Origin: Actinomycetota bacterium
Lineage (GTDB): Bacteria > Actinomycetota > Nitriliruptoria > Nitriliruptorales > JAHWKO01
Assembly (NCBI GenBank): GCA_019347675.1
Contig: JAHWKW010000002.1
Coordinates: 161,268 to 225,267, forward strand
Direction of reading: 5' to 3'
Length of the DNA: 64,000 nt
A program made the translations under genes and the position numbers. Shown in pieces: positions 33,138 through 42,193 of the stretch; the first letter of the stretch is position 1, and each line of letters starts with the position of its first letter. The notes beneath the pieces were generated by a model, which made no database searches, was not told where the DNA came from, and was given only the letters and a program-made list of their open reading frames with translations.

Positions 33138-33560
33138 TCAGCTGAAGCTCTCGCCGCAGGCGCACGACGACGAGGCGTTCGGGTTGTCGATCTGGAACCC
33201 GGAGGCCTCGAGGCTCTCCTTCCAGTCGATGGTCGCCCCCCGCAGGTGGCTGGCCGACTGCGCGTCGACGCGGACGGTGACACCGTGCTGCACGGCCTCG
33301 AGGTCGCCGTCGAGGCGGCGGTCGTCGAAGAACAGTGCGTACTGGAAACCGGCGCAGCCGCCCGCCTGTACCGCCACGCGCAGCGCCACGTCCTCACTGG
33401 CGGCGTCCTCCTGGGCGAGGAACTCCTTCATCTTCGTCGCGGCGCGCTCGGTGACGGCGACCACGCTGGTGCGCAGACCCGCCGGCGGGCCGTCGAGGGT
33501 CTCGCGGACCGGGGGCCCGTCGAGGGTTTCCTTGACCGTCGTGTCGGTCGCGTCGCTCAT
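33138..33560 (-). CDS. A-type iron-sulfur carrier (IscA/ErpA)
   Basis: A 140-residue Fe-S cluster insertion protein. The three cluster ligands are Cys69 (GGCAGFQY) and Cys133/Cys135 (SSCACGESF). The core aligns from VAVTERAATKMKEFL. The first 30 residues are an unusual acidic/proline extension containing a duplicated nine-residue unit. It could serve LipA, the nitrite reductase or other Fe-S enzymes in the window. ATG start at 33560. Likely single-gene transcript, closed by a strong hairpin. Confidence 0.92.
   Translation of the reverse strand: MSDATDTTVKETLDGPPVRETLDGPPAGLRTSVVAVTERAATKMKEFLAQEDAASEDVALRVAVQAGGCAGFQYALFFDDRRLDGDLEAVQHGVTVRVDAQSASHLRGATIDWKESLEASGFQIDNPNASSSCACGESFS
33480..33533. 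repeat. 27-bp duplication in the N-terminal extension of the IscA-type gene
   Basis: Codons 10-18 and 19-27 encode KETLDGPPV and RETLDGPPA. The nucleotide copies are similar (GGCGGGCCGTCGAGGGT versus GGGGGCCCGTCGAGGGT as read on the plus strand). It lies outside the conserved A-type carrier core, so it is a lineage-specific addition. Confidence 0.75.
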
Positions 33561-33680
33561 GTTCGATATCCCGTCGTCTTGTGGCCTGAGAAGGGTGGCG
33601 GCACGATCGCTTCCGTGCGGCGCTGCCACCTGCAACGCCAGTCTACCCGCGGACCTTCCCGGCTTCGAACACCGCACCGG

Positions 33681-34760
33681 TCATGTCACCCGCGCCGCGC
33701 GACGCGCGAGTCGCGCCGCCGCGGCGGCGACCTCCCCGGCCGGGTCGCCGCCGCGCGCCGCGTCCTCCACGTCGACGAAGCCGGTCACGTCATCGGCGAC
33801 GCTGCCCACGACCGCGCACACCGCGACACCTGCGTCTGCGCCGAGTGCGGCGACGTGGCCGGCGACCTTGCCCTGTCGCGAGGTGGCATCGAGCCGGCCT
33901 TCGCCGGTGACGACCAGGTCGGCTCGGGCAACCTCGGCGGGCAGCCCCATCACCTCGGCGACAGCCGCGGCGCCGGGCACGATCGTGGCCCCGAGCACCG
34001 CGGCCAGACCGAAGCCGAGACCGCCTGCGGCACCTGACCCCGGCAGGTGCCGCCAGCTGCCAGCCAGGTCGCGCTCGACGACGTCGGCCCAGTGAAGCAG
34101 GCCCTGTTGGAGAGCTGCCACCATCTCGGGCGTGGCGCCCTTCTGGGGGCCGTAGGTTGTGGCGGCGTCCTTCAACAGGGACGTGACGTCCGACCACGAC
34201 CGCACCTGGATCGCATCCCAAGCCGGATCCAGCCAGGTCGGTTCGACGTGGTGGACGGTGAGCAGCTTGCCACCACCGATCTTCACGCTGCTGCCGTCGG
34301 CTCGGGTCAGGCGCACTCCCAGAGCCAGAGCAGCGCCGGCGCCACCATCGACCGTGGCCGAACCCCCCAGCCCGACCACGACCCGCGGGACGCCGGCGCG
34401 GCGGACGTCCTCCAGCAGCTGTCCGACGCCGTAGGTGGTGGTGCGCATGGGGTTGCGCTCGCCCGCGCGGACGAGGCTGAGCCCGCATGCGGCGGCCGAC
34501 TCGACGAGCGCGGATCCGTCCGGGCGCAGCAGCCACGCTGCCCTGATCGGCCGCCCCCGCGGGTGGGCGACTTCGACGTGGCGCAGCTGGCCGCCTCGGG
34601 TGGCGACGACCTCCACGGTGCCTTCCCCGCCGTCGGCCATCGGCACCGACGCGAGGTCGTCGCCCGGTCGGACGCTCCCCCATCCCGCCGCGATCGCCTC
34701 GGCAGCTTCGATCGAGGTCAGGGTCCCACCGAACGAGTCGGGCGCGATCACGACGTGCAA
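33681..34760 (-). CDS. glycerate 2-kinase
   Basis: A 359-residue kinase of the GlxK/GarK type phosphorylating D-glycerate. Family landmarks: VIAPDSFGGTLTSIEAAEAIA at the start (often APDSFKGSLSA), PMADGGEGTVEV near 41-52, VVGLGGSATVDGGAGAALALG near 127-147, PGSGAAGGLGFGLAAVLGA and VVTGEGRLDATSRQGK. The start may be a TTG at 34760 or a GTG three codons later; neither has a good ribosome site. Adjacent genes do not form an obvious pathway, although glycine cleavage (GcvT) lies 2.5 kb away. Confidence 0.92.
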   Translation of the reverse strand: MHVVIAPDSFGGTLTSIEAAEAIAAGWGSVRPGDDLASVPMADGGEGTVEVVATRGGQLRHVEVAHPRGRPIRAAWLLRPDGSALVESAAACGLSLVRAGERNPMRTTTYGVGQLLEDVRRAGVPRVVVGLGGSATVDGGAGAALALGVRLTRADGSSVKIGGGKLLTVHHVEPTWLDPAWDAIQVRSWSDVTSLLKDAATTYGPQKGATPEMVAALQQGLLHWADVVERDLAGSWRHLPGSGAAGGLGFGLAAVLGATIVPGAAAVAEVMGLPAEVARADLVVTGEGRLDATSRQGKVAGHVAALGADAGVAVCAVVGSVADDVTGFVDVEDAARGGDPAGEVAAAAARLARRAARVT

Positions 34761-34777
34761 AGCGACTGTGGCGTCCG

Positions 34778-35485
34778 CTACTCGCCGCGGGTCGGCGGCT
34801 CGCCCCGCTCGGTCATGCCGACGCGTTTCTCGGCCTCCTTGAAGCCCATCTCGCCGCCGGCTCGCTCGGGGTGGTCGGACGGCACGCTGACACCCAGCAA
34901 TGCCGCGTAATCGCCTGGTGGCTCGAAGTCCTCGTCGGCGTCGAGCCGAACGACGTTCTCAGGATCGAAGCGCCCCAGACGCTCCTCACCCTCCTCGACC
35001 CGCTCCGGATCGTTGGAGTGGATGCCGAGCAGGACCTTGTCGTGTTCGACGAGCACGAGGAGCGGCTCGAGGGTCTGGGTCCACATCATCGCCTTCCGCG
35101 CTCCGGCCTCCGCTCCGAGCAGGGCACCGGGGATGTGGCCCATCACCGCTCCGGCGACGCCGGCGTACAGCGCCCCCGCGCCGGCCGCGATGCCCACGCC
35201 GGGGATGGTCGTCACCGCTGCGCCGATCAGCGCCCCGAGCGACCCCCCGACGACCGCACCGGAGGTGATCCCCTTGGCGAAGTTCTTGCCGACACCCCCG
35301 GCCGCGCGGGTCACCTCTTCCTTGACCTGTCCGGTCCCGGGTGCCATGGCGTGTTCGCGTCCGAGGAGGGACAGCACGTCGGGGTCGTAGCCGGCCTCGA
35401 AGAGGTCATCGAGCGCCTCGACGGCCCGGTCGAGATCCGCGAACACCGCGACCGCGTTGAACCTGGCGAGCCTCTTGGTGACCAT
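34778..35485 (-). CDS. general-stress-type membrane protein with glycine-zipper segment
   Basis: A 235-residue protein. An N-terminal ferredoxin-like segment (VAVFADLDRAVEALDDLFEAGYDPDVLSLLG) resembles the general stress protein 17M domain. A Gly/Ala-rich hydrophobic region (GITSGAVVGGSLGALIGAAV, then PGVGIAAGAGALYAGVAGAVMG) follows, then LLVLVEHDKVLLGIHSNDPERV and an acidic C-terminus. It shares this architecture with the protein at 55627-56163. Strong purine-rich ribosome site before the ATG. Probably induced by envelope or osmotic stress, by family analogy only. Confidence 0.7.
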   Translation of the reverse strand: MVTKRLARFNAVAVFADLDRAVEALDDLFEAGYDPDVLSLLGREHAMAPGTGQVKEEVTRAAGGVGKNFAKGITSGAVVGGSLGALIGAAVTTIPGVGIAAGAGALYAGVAGAVMGHIPGALLGAEAGARKAMMWTQTLEPLLVLVEHDKVLLGIHSNDPERVEEGEERLGRFDPENVVRLDADEDFEPPGDYAALLGVSVPSDHPERAGGEMGFKEAEKRVGMTERGEPPTRGE

Positions 35486-35527
35486 CCTTGCCCCCCGGGA
35501 CCAGCCGCTACGCGTCTGTGATGTGCG

Positions 35528-36064
35528 TCACCGGAAGCTCCGCCTCGTCCGGCTCGCCGTCGTCGCGGCGGACTCGCTCGCCTCGACGGCTTCCTCGATG
35601 TTCGGTGGCGTCTCGCCGGGCAGGTGCGTCAGATCGATCACGTCGCGGACGCCGTCGACCTTGCGGGTCGACTCGACCAGCTTGCGTCGCTGCTCGACTG
35701 TGGGAACCTGGCCGCGGAGCTCGATGATCCCGTCGCGTGCGGTGACGACGATGGCGCTCTTGTCGATGTCGCCCATGCCCAAGACCTCGCTCTCGACCTT
35801 CTCCTTGAGGGTCTTGGCGTCGTAGTCGCCGCCCTCCTGGGTCGGGAGCTTCTCCGCGATGGCACCGCGGAGCTCACCGGCCTTGTAATCGGCCTTCTTA
35901 CGCAGGTCGTCAGCCTGGTCGCGGAGTGCCGCGCCGATCTGGTCGGTGGTCTGCGCGCGACGGGCGCGACCGCGGTCGGGATCGAAGAAGTACGTGGCGG
36001 CCACACCGGCCGCAGCGCCGATGCCCAGCAGCCCCATAGCCTTGATCTTGCTGAAGAAGCTCAT
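35528..36064 (-). CDS. BON-domain protein with N-terminal membrane segment
   Basis: A 178-residue protein: a hydrophobic N-terminus (GLLGIGAAAGVAATYFF), a YtxH-like charged helical stretch (DQIGAALRDQADDLRKKADYKAGELRG) and a BON domain (VESEVLGMGDIDKSAIVVTA, then DGIIELRGQVPTVEQRRKL, VDGVRDVIDL). BON domains bind phospholipid or other envelope ligands and occur in stress proteins such as OsmY. AGGAGG before the ATG. Together with its downstream neighbour it may form a stress-related pair. Confidence 0.85.
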   Translation of the reverse strand: MSFFSKIKAMGLLGIGAAAGVAATYFFDPDRGRARRAQTTDQIGAALRDQADDLRKKADYKAGELRGAIAEKLPTQEGGDYDAKTLKEKVESEVLGMGDIDKSAIVVTARDGIIELRGQVPTVEQRRKLVESTRKVDGVRDVIDLTHLPGETPPNIEEAVEASESAATTASRTRRSFR

Positions 36065-36234
36065 CGCTGCCTCCTGCTCTCCGCCCGGTGGTCCGGCGCG
36101 GGCGGCGTGCGCCGCGGACGTGCGGGTCGCCTACCACCGTGCGGGCGACCGGGTCGCGGTGCATCCTGCGTCCCCGTCCGTTCGTGTACGGCCATGAGCG
36201 CGCTGTCGCCCGTTTGCGACATCTCGCTGGTCGT

Positions 36235-37338
36235 TCACCGGGCGTCGCGGTCCAGGAACGGCGGGTCGACCACCTCGAACGGCGTCGACCGGCCCCGGAT
36301 GTCGACCGTGACGCGGTCGCCGGGAGCAAGTGGTGTGGACAGGTACGCCAGGCCGATCCCGGTGCCCAACACCGGCGAGTAGGACCCGGAGGTGACCTCT
36401 CCCACACGTTCCCCGTCGTGCGACACGACCATCCCCGCACGCGGAATGCCGCGTTCGATGGCGCGGATGCCCCACAGCTGCCGGGATGGCCGGTTGGCTC
36501 CAGTGCGGCGCAGCGCTTCGGCTCCGCGGAAGTCGCGGCCTTCGAGCGCCACCGCCCAGCCGAGACGGGCCTCGAACGGGTTGGTGTCGGTCGTCAGGTC
36601 GTTGCCGTGCAGCGGGTATCCCATCTCCAGGCGGAGGGTGTCGCGTGCCCCGAGCCCACAGGGCGTGGCCCCCAGCCGCAGGAGTTCCTCGAAGTACCCG
36701 GGTCCGTCCAGGCCCGGCAGGATCAGCTCCGCCCCGACCTCGCCGGTGTACCCGGTGCGGCAGTACCAGCCATCGTCGGACGGGCCCAGGTCCATCAGCG
36801 CGATCCCACGTTCGGGGACGGAGGTGGAGACGGTCGGGAACAGCTGCTCGAGCACGTCCAGCGACCGTGGGCCCTGCACCGCGAGCATGGTCAGGCGGGT
36901 GGAGTCGTCGCTGATGGTCGCGCCGTGTTCGTCGCCTGCCGTGCGCAGCACTTCGAACACCGTCTGGGTGTTGGCGGCGTTGGGGACGGCCAGGAAGCGG
37001 TCGGCGGCCAGGCGATACACGATGAGGTCGTCGAGGATCCCGCCGGACTCGTCACAGCACAGCGTGTATTGCGACTGGCCGTCGCCGAGGTCGCGCGGGT
37101 CGTTGGTGAACGACGCACCCACTGTCGCCTCGGCGCCGTCACCGTTGATCCACAGCTTGCCCAGGTGCGACACGTCGAAGACCCCGACGTCGCGGCGGAC
37201 GGCCCGGTGCTCGTCCACGGTGCCCGCATACTCGAGCGGCGCGGCCCAACCGGCGAATGCTGTGATCCGGGCGCCTAGCCGCTGGTGCAGGCTGTACAGG
37301 GACGTCTTGATCAGGCCCTCGTGCTGTGCCGTGACCAT
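36235..37338 (-). CDS. gcvT: glycine cleavage system T protein (aminomethyltransferase)
   Basis: A 367-residue folate-dependent enzyme taking the aminomethyl group from lipoylated GcvH. Family motifs: FAGWAAPLEYAG near 28-39, VFDVSHLGKLWINGDGA near 54-70, the catalytic Asp in DVSH-proximal and RTGYTGEVGAELILP near 198-212, and GLGARDTLRLEMGYPLHGNDL. The ATG follows GACGGAGACG. It is divergent from lpd across about 140 bp; GcvH and GcvP are not in the window. In M. tuberculosis gcvT also lies near the lipoate genes. Confidence 0.94.
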   Translation of the reverse strand: MVTAQHEGLIKTSLYSLHQRLGARITAFAGWAAPLEYAGTVDEHRAVRRDVGVFDVSHLGKLWINGDGAEATVGASFTNDPRDLGDGQSQYTLCCDESGGILDDLIVYRLAADRFLAVPNAANTQTVFEVLRTAGDEHGATISDDSTRLTMLAVQGPRSLDVLEQLFPTVSTSVPERGIALMDLGPSDDGWYCRTGYTGEVGAELILPGLDGPGYFEELLRLGATPCGLGARDTLRLEMGYPLHGNDLTTDTNPFEARLGWAVALEGRDFRGAEALRRTGANRPSRQLWGIRAIERGIPRAGMVVSHDGERVGEVTSGSYSPVLGTGIGLAYLSTPLAPGDRVTVDIRGRSTPFEVVDPPFLDRDAR

Positions 37339-37482
37339 GTCGTCTCCGTCGCCCGCGACGTCCCGACCCTACTGTCCTTCACCCGCGCTGAAACGGGACC
37401 GTCCGGTCGAGGCCCCCAGGTACGTCACAGGGTGGGTGGACTAGCGTTGGAGGACATCACCCGTGTCGTGGAGGGAGGGCCC

Positions 37483-38877
37483 GTGGCCGAGGACCGCTTC
37501 GACGTCGTCGTGCTCGGGGCGGGCACCGGCGGGTACTCCGCTGCGCTCCGCGCCGCGCAGCTCGGTCTGTCGGTCGGACTGGTCGAACGCGACAAGGTCG
37601 GCGGGACGTGTCTGCACCGGGGATGCATCCCGTCCAAGGCGCTGCTGCATTCCGCAGAGATCGCCGAACACGTCCGCGACGCACCCGACTTCGGGGTGAA
37701 CGCCACCTTCGAAGGGGTGGAGATCGCCAAGGTGCACGAGCACAAGGACAAGGTCGTCAATGCGATGTGGAAGGGCCTGCAAGGCGCGTTGAAGGCTCGC
37801 GGCATCGAGACTCTGGAGGGCCACGGCCGGCTGGTGGATCCGAACACGGTGGAGGTCGGCGGCGAAGGGGTGCGTGGCGACGCCGTGGTCCTCGCCACCG
37901 GATCCGTGCCGCGGGAGATCCCACCGGCACCGTTCGACGGCGAGCGGATCATCCACTCCGACCACGCACTCAACCTCGACCGGGTCCCTGAGCGGCCGAT
38001 CATCCTGGGGGCGGGCGCGGTCGGGATGGAGTTCGCCAGCGTCTGGCAGGGTTTCGGGTCGCAGACGGTCACCGTCATAGAACTGGAGGAGCGGGTCCTG
38101 CCGCTGGAGGACCCGGACTCGTCGCGTGAGGTGGCCCGCCAGTTCCGGCGGCAGGGGATCGAAGTCCGCACCGGCGCCCGGCTGAGCGCGGCCGATCCCA
38201 GCGACGGCGGCGTCGTGGTCACCGTCACCGGCGACGACGGCCAGGAGGACAAGCTCGAAGGTGATCTCCTGCTGGTCGCGGTCGGGCGGCGTCCGGTGAT
38301 CGAAGACTGCGGCTACGAAAGCGTCGGCGTGGAGCTCGAAGACGGCTTCGTCACGGTCGACGAGTACTGCCGCACGAACATCGAGGGAGTGTGGGCCCTG
38401 GGGGACCTGATCCCCACCCTCGGCCTCGCCCACGCGTCGTTCGCGGAGGGCTTCCTGGTCGCGGACCAGCTCGGCGGGCTCTCCCCCGCGCCGATCGACT
38501 ACGCCGGTGTCCCCCGCGTCACGTTCTCCAACCCCGAGGTCGCCTCGGTGGGGCTGACCGAGCCGCAGGCCCGCGACGAGGGCTACGACGTCGTCGTCGA
38601 GACCTACAAGTTCCAGACCATCGCCCGTGCCCGCATGATGAAGTCGGAGGGCGTGGTCAAGCTGATCGCGGACAGGCGTGACGACACGGCGAGGCGGATC
38701 CTGGGCGTGCACCTCACCGGCCCGCACGCCACCGACCTGATCGCCGAGGGGGAACTGATCTACAACTGGGAGGCGCTCCCGATGGACGTCGCCCGGTTCA
38801 TCCACCCTCACCCCACCCTCAACGAGGCCGTTGGTGAGGCCCACCTCGCCCTGGCGGGGCGCGCCCTGCACGGCTGA
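37483..38877 (+). CDS. lpd: dihydrolipoyl dehydrogenase (E3)
   Basis: A 464-residue FAD enzyme reoxidising dihydrolipoyl groups with NAD. FAD motif VVVLGAGTGGYSAALRAAQLG near 8-28, redox disulfide Cys43/Cys48 in GGTCLHRGCIPSK, NAD motif ILGAGAVGMEFASVW, GVWALGD, and the C-terminal HPHPTLNE with the catalytic His-Glu pair. The GTG at 37483 follows GGAGGGAGGG and is preferred to upstream in-frame codons. It is first in a run lpd-E2-lipB-lipA, so it supplies the 2-oxoacid dehydrogenase complexes and possibly glycine cleavage. Confidence 0.94.
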   Translation: MAEDRFDVVVLGAGTGGYSAALRAAQLGLSVGLVERDKVGGTCLHRGCIPSKALLHSAEIAEHVRDAPDFGVNATFEGVEIAKVHEHKDKVVNAMWKGLQGALKARGIETLEGHGRLVDPNTVEVGGEGVRGDAVVLATGSVPREIPPAPFDGERIIHSDHALNLDRVPERPIILGAGAVGMEFASVWQGFGSQTVTVIELEERVLPLEDPDSSREVARQFRRQGIEVRTGARLSAADPSDGGVVVTVTGDDGQEDKLEGDLLLVAVGRRPVIEDCGYESVGVELEDGFVTVDEYCRTNIEGVWALGDLIPTLGLAHASFAEGFLVADQLGGLSPAPIDYAGVPRVTFSNPEVASVGLTEPQARDEGYDVVVETYKFQTIARARMMKSEGVVKLIADRRDDTARRILGVHLTGPHATDLIAEGELIYNWEALPMDVARFIHPHPTLNEAVGEAHLALAGRALHG

Positions 38878-38903
38878 TTACCGCAGCGAAGGAGGTCGTC
38901 GTC

Positions 38904-40364
38904 GTGGCCGAGGAAGTCAAGCTGCCGCAGCTGGGCGAGTCCGTTACCGAGGCGACGATCACGGCATGGCTGGTCAACGAGGGCGAGGAAGTCACCGAGG
39001 ATCAGCCGCTGTTCGAGATCTCCACCGAGAAGGTCGACACGGAGGTGCCGTCTCCCGCCAGCGGCGTGTTGAAGGAGATCCGCGCGCAGGTCGACGACAC
39101 GATCGAGGTCGGCGACGTCGTCGCGATCATCGAGACCGACGGTGAGGCTGAGGCCGGGGCCCCCGCTGCCGAGGAGGCTGGGGCAGAGGCGGAGGCGCCT
39201 GCCGAGCAGGAGGCTGCCGAGGAAGAGGCTGCCGAGCAGGAGGCTGCCGAGCAGCCGGCCGAGGAGACGCGCCGTGACAAGCGACCCGCAGCCCGGGAGG
39301 AGCCGGCGGCAGAAGCGCAGGCCGAACGCGAAGCGCCGGCCGCCGAGGTCGCCGCACCTGAACGTGAAGGGGAACCCAGCGGCGACGGGCAGGCCCGCGA
39401 AGAGCTCCTCTCGCCGATCGTGCGGCAGCTGGTCGAGCAGCACGACATCGACGTGTCCCGCGTCGAGGGCACCGGGAAGGGGGGCCGGATCACCCGTCAG
39501 GACGTCGAGCGGGTCATCCAGGAGGGCGCTGCCCGCCGCGCCGAACCGGAGGCGCCACCCGAGGAGGAACGGGACAAGGAGCCCGAGCGCGAGGCACGCC
39601 GCCCCGCCGCTGCGGTCGACCCGCGCCAGCCGCACGAGGGCGTACGGGGCCGGACGGAGAAGCTGTCGCGGGTCCGGGCTTCGATCGCCCGCAGCATGTT
39701 CCGCAGCATCCAGACCACCGCGCAGCTCACCGCGGCCCGCGAGGTGGATGTCAGCCGGATCATGCAGGTGCGGGCCCGAGCCAAGGACGCGTTCCGCCAG
39801 CGTGAGGGCGTGCCTCTGTCGCCGTTGCCGTTCATCGCCCGGGCGGTGTGCATGGTCCTGCCACGCCATGAGTCGCTGAACGCCTCGATCGACGTCGACG
39901 GGGGCGTCGCCAAGTACTACGAAACGATCAACCTCGGCGTCGCGGTGGACGCGCCCCAGGGTCTGATCGTCCCCAACATCAAGGACGCGCAGGACCTCAC
40001 CGTGCCGGCCCTGGCCCGCGCGATCGCCGACGTCGCCGACCGGGTGCGCAACAAGAAACTTAACCCGGACGACGTCCAGGGCGGCACGTTCACGCTCACC
40101 AACACCGGCTCGCGCGGCGTCCTGTTCGACACCCCGGTCCTCAACCCGCCGGAGAGCGGCATCCTGGCGACACCGGTGATCGAGAAGCGGCCGGTGGTCC
40201 GCAGCAACGAGCTCGGCGATGAGATCGCGATCCGCTCGATGACCTACCTGTGCCTCACCTACGACCACCGCATGGTGGACGGCGCCGACGCGGCACGGTT
40301 CCTGGCGGACCTCGCCGAGATGATCGAGACCCATGACTGGTCGGCGGAGGTGAGCGCCTACTGA
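38904..40364 (+). CDS. 2-oxoacid dehydrogenase E2 (dihydrolipoyl acyltransferase)
   Basis: A 486-residue E2. One lipoyl domain (residues 1-80) with target Lys43 in STEKVDTEVPS; a long Glu/Ala/Pro linker (about 83-165); a peripheral-subunit-binding domain (LLSPIVRQLVEQHDIDVSR then GTGKGGRITRQDV); and the catalytic domain ending in YDHRMVDGADA with the active His and Asp. It could serve the 2-oxoglutarate or pyruvate dehydrogenase complex; mycobacterial DlaT serves both. GTG start after AAGGAGG. The lipB start overlaps its stop. Confidence 0.93.
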   Translation: MAEEVKLPQLGESVTEATITAWLVNEGEEVTEDQPLFEISTEKVDTEVPSPASGVLKEIRAQVDDTIEVGDVVAIIETDGEAEAGAPAAEEAGAEAEAPAEQEAAEEEAAEQEAAEQPAEETRRDKRPAAREEPAAEAQAEREAPAAEVAAPEREGEPSGDGQAREELLSPIVRQLVEQHDIDVSRVEGTGKGGRITRQDVERVIQEGAARRAEPEAPPEEERDKEPEREARRPAAAVDPRQPHEGVRGRTEKLSRVRASIARSMFRSIQTTAQLTAAREVDVSRIMQVRARAKDAFRQREGVPLSPLPFIARAVCMVLPRHESLNASIDVDGGVAKYYETINLGVAVDAPQGLIVPNIKDAQDLTVPALARAIADVADRVRNKKLNPDDVQGGTFTLTNTGSRGVLFDTPVLNPPESGILATPVIEKRPVVRSNELGDEIAIRSMTYLCLTYDHRMVDGADAARFLADLAEMIETHDWSAEVSAY

Positions 40365-41110
40365 TGGTCGGCTCACCCAGCGTCCAGCGGCTGGCGGGGA
40401 CGCTGCGCGACGCTGGCTCCGACGAGCCGGTCCTGTCCGTCGACGCCGGCCTCGTGCCGTACGCGTCAGCCTGGGAACTGCAACGGGCGCTGGTCGCACG
40501 CCGCGCCGCCGGGCAGATCCCCGACGTCATCGTGACGCTGCAGCATCCGCCGGTGTACACCACCGGGAAGCGGGCCGACCCCTCCCACGTCTTGTGGGAC
40601 GCTGCCGAGCGCGCATCACGCGGTATCGAGCTGCACGAGGTCGACCGCGGTGGGAACGTCACCTACCACGGCCCAGGCCAGCTCGTGGCATACCCGATCG
40701 TGCGCCTCCAGGGACTGCGCCGGGTGGTGGCCTACGTCCGTGCGCTCGAGCAGGTGTGCGTGCGGACCGCAGCGGACTTCGGCGTGCAGGCCGCGACGAT
40801 CCGTGGCCTGACCGGCGTGTGGGTCGGCCGCGACAAGCTGGTGGCGATCGGCGTGCGGGTGAGCAGCCGGGGCGTGACCAGCCATGGGTTGGCCTTCAAC
40901 GTCACAACCGACCTCGACCACTTCCGGGGGATCGTGCCGTGCGGCATCCCCGACCGGGGCGTGTGCTCGCTGCGCTCGCTGGGCGTCGACGCCGACGTTG
41001 GGTTGGTGCGGCAGCGGATGCAGGCCCGGTTCGCCGAGCTGTTGGGCTGCGACATCACCGCGGGGACCCTCGATGGCCTCGTCGCTTCCCCGGTGCGGAG
41101 GGCAACGTGA
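40364..41110 (+). CDS. lipB: lipoyl(octanoyl) transferase
   Basis: A 248-residue enzyme that moves octanoyl from acyl carrier protein to the lipoyl domain lysine. Landmarks are RGGNVTYHGPGQLVAYPIVRL, the catalytic Lys in GRDKLVAIGV, SHGLAFNV, and the thioester Cys in IVPCGIPDRGV. The ATG overlaps the E2 stop (TGATG) and its own stop overlaps lipA (GTGA), so E2, lipB and lipA are one translational unit: the substrate protein and both modification enzymes together. Confidence 0.95.
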   Translation: MVGSPSVQRLAGTLRDAGSDEPVLSVDAGLVPYASAWELQRALVARRAAGQIPDVIVTLQHPPVYTTGKRADPSHVLWDAAERASRGIELHEVDRGGNVTYHGPGQLVAYPIVRLQGLRRVVAYVRALEQVCVRTAADFGVQAATIRGLTGVWVGRDKLVAIGVRVSSRGVTSHGLAFNVTTDLDHFRGIVPCGIPDRGVCSLRSLGVDADVGLVRQRMQARFAELLGCDITAGTLDGLVASPVRRAT

Positions 41111-42135
41111 GCACCCACCCCGTGATCCCGCCCGACGTGCGGCCTCTGCGCCTGCTCGACGAGGACCGCCGTCGGCGCGCGGGCGTGGCCCGCCCCGCGT
41201 ACGGAGGCGTCCGCACGGGGCGGAAACCACCGTGGCTGAAGACGACCCTGCGCCGCGGGGAGAACTTCCACGAGCTGAAGCGGCTGATGTCCGGCCTTGA
41301 TCTGAACACCGTGTGTGAGCAAGCAGGCTGCCCGAACATCTCCGAATGTTGGGAGGTGCGCGAGGCGACCTTCCTGATCGGTGGTGACAACTGCACCCGC
41401 CGCTGCGGTTTCTGCCAGATCCGGACCGGGAAGCCGGTCGGGTACGACCGTGACGAGCCGCGTCGCGTCGCGGAGGCGGTCGCGCATCTGGGGCTTCGGT
41501 TCGCCGTGATCACCGGTGTGGCCCGAGATGATCTGCCGGACGGCGGTGCGTGGCTGTTCGCGGAGTGCATCCGCCAGATCCGGGCCCGGCTGCCCAACTG
41601 TGGCGTCGAGGTGCTGCCCAGCGACTTCTCGATGAACCTGTCGGCGCTGCAGCAGGTCTGCGGCGAGGATCCCGACGTCTTCGCGCACAACGTCGAGACC
41701 GTCGAGCGCCTCTACCCGATCATCCGCCCCGGTTTCCGCTACCGCGAGTCCCTGCGCTTCCTGCAGGAGGCACGCCGGCGGCTCCCCGACCGCTGCGCCA
41801 CCAAGTCGAACATCATCGCCGGCATGGGAGAGACCAACGAGGAGATCGTCGCGGTGATGCGCGACCTCCGCGACGCGGGCGTGTCGCTGCTGACGATCGG
41901 GCAGTACCTGCAGCCCTCCCCCAACCACCTCCGCCTCGACCGGTACGTCACCCCGGCGGAGTTCGCCGAGTTGCGGCGCATCGGCGAGGACGAGCTCGGC
42001 TTCGACCACGTGGAAGCCGGCCCGCTGGTGCGCTCCAGCTACCACGCCGGCCAGCAGGCGATCGACGCCGGGACGTGGGCACCGACGGGTGACCAGCCCG
42101 GCGCGCACGCAATGGAGCGCAGTCCGTGCGCGTGA
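41107..42135 (+). CDS. lipA: lipoyl synthase
   Basis: A 342-residue radical SAM enzyme inserting two sulfurs into protein-bound octanoyl. Auxiliary cluster ligands Cys70, Cys75 and Cys81 (CEQAGCPNISEC), radical SAM cluster Cys96, Cys100 and Cys103 (CTRRCGFC), and the conserved C-terminal serine region GPLVRSSYHA. The GTG at 41107 overlaps the lipB stop. The tail (GDQPGAHAMERSPCA) is slightly longer than usual. Needs an A-type carrier such as the one at 33138 for cluster repair (inference). Confidence 0.95.
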   Translation: MSTHPVIPPDVRPLRLLDEDRRRRAGVARPAYGGVRTGRKPPWLKTTLRRGENFHELKRLMSGLDLNTVCEQAGCPNISECWEVREATFLIGGDNCTRRCGFCQIRTGKPVGYDRDEPRRVAEAVAHLGLRFAVITGVARDDLPDGGAWLFAECIRQIRARLPNCGVEVLPSDFSMNLSALQQVCGEDPDVFAHNVETVERLYPIIRPGFRYRESLRFLQEARRRLPDRCATKSNIIAGMGETNEEIVAVMRDLRDAGVSLLTIGQYLQPSPNHLRLDRYVTPAEFAELRRIGEDELGFDHVEAGPLVRSSYHAGQQAIDAGTWAPTGDQPGAHAMERSPCA

Positions 42136-42193
42136 GCGCCCAGGCTGCGCGGTCCGCCGAGACGCTCGACACCGACCCAGCGAGGCAACCCCC

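Noticed and set aside
40732..42108. 458-codon minus-strand frame opposite lipA/lipB
   Set aside because: Antisense to two overlapping genes with intact catalytic motifs; no start context or domain of its own.
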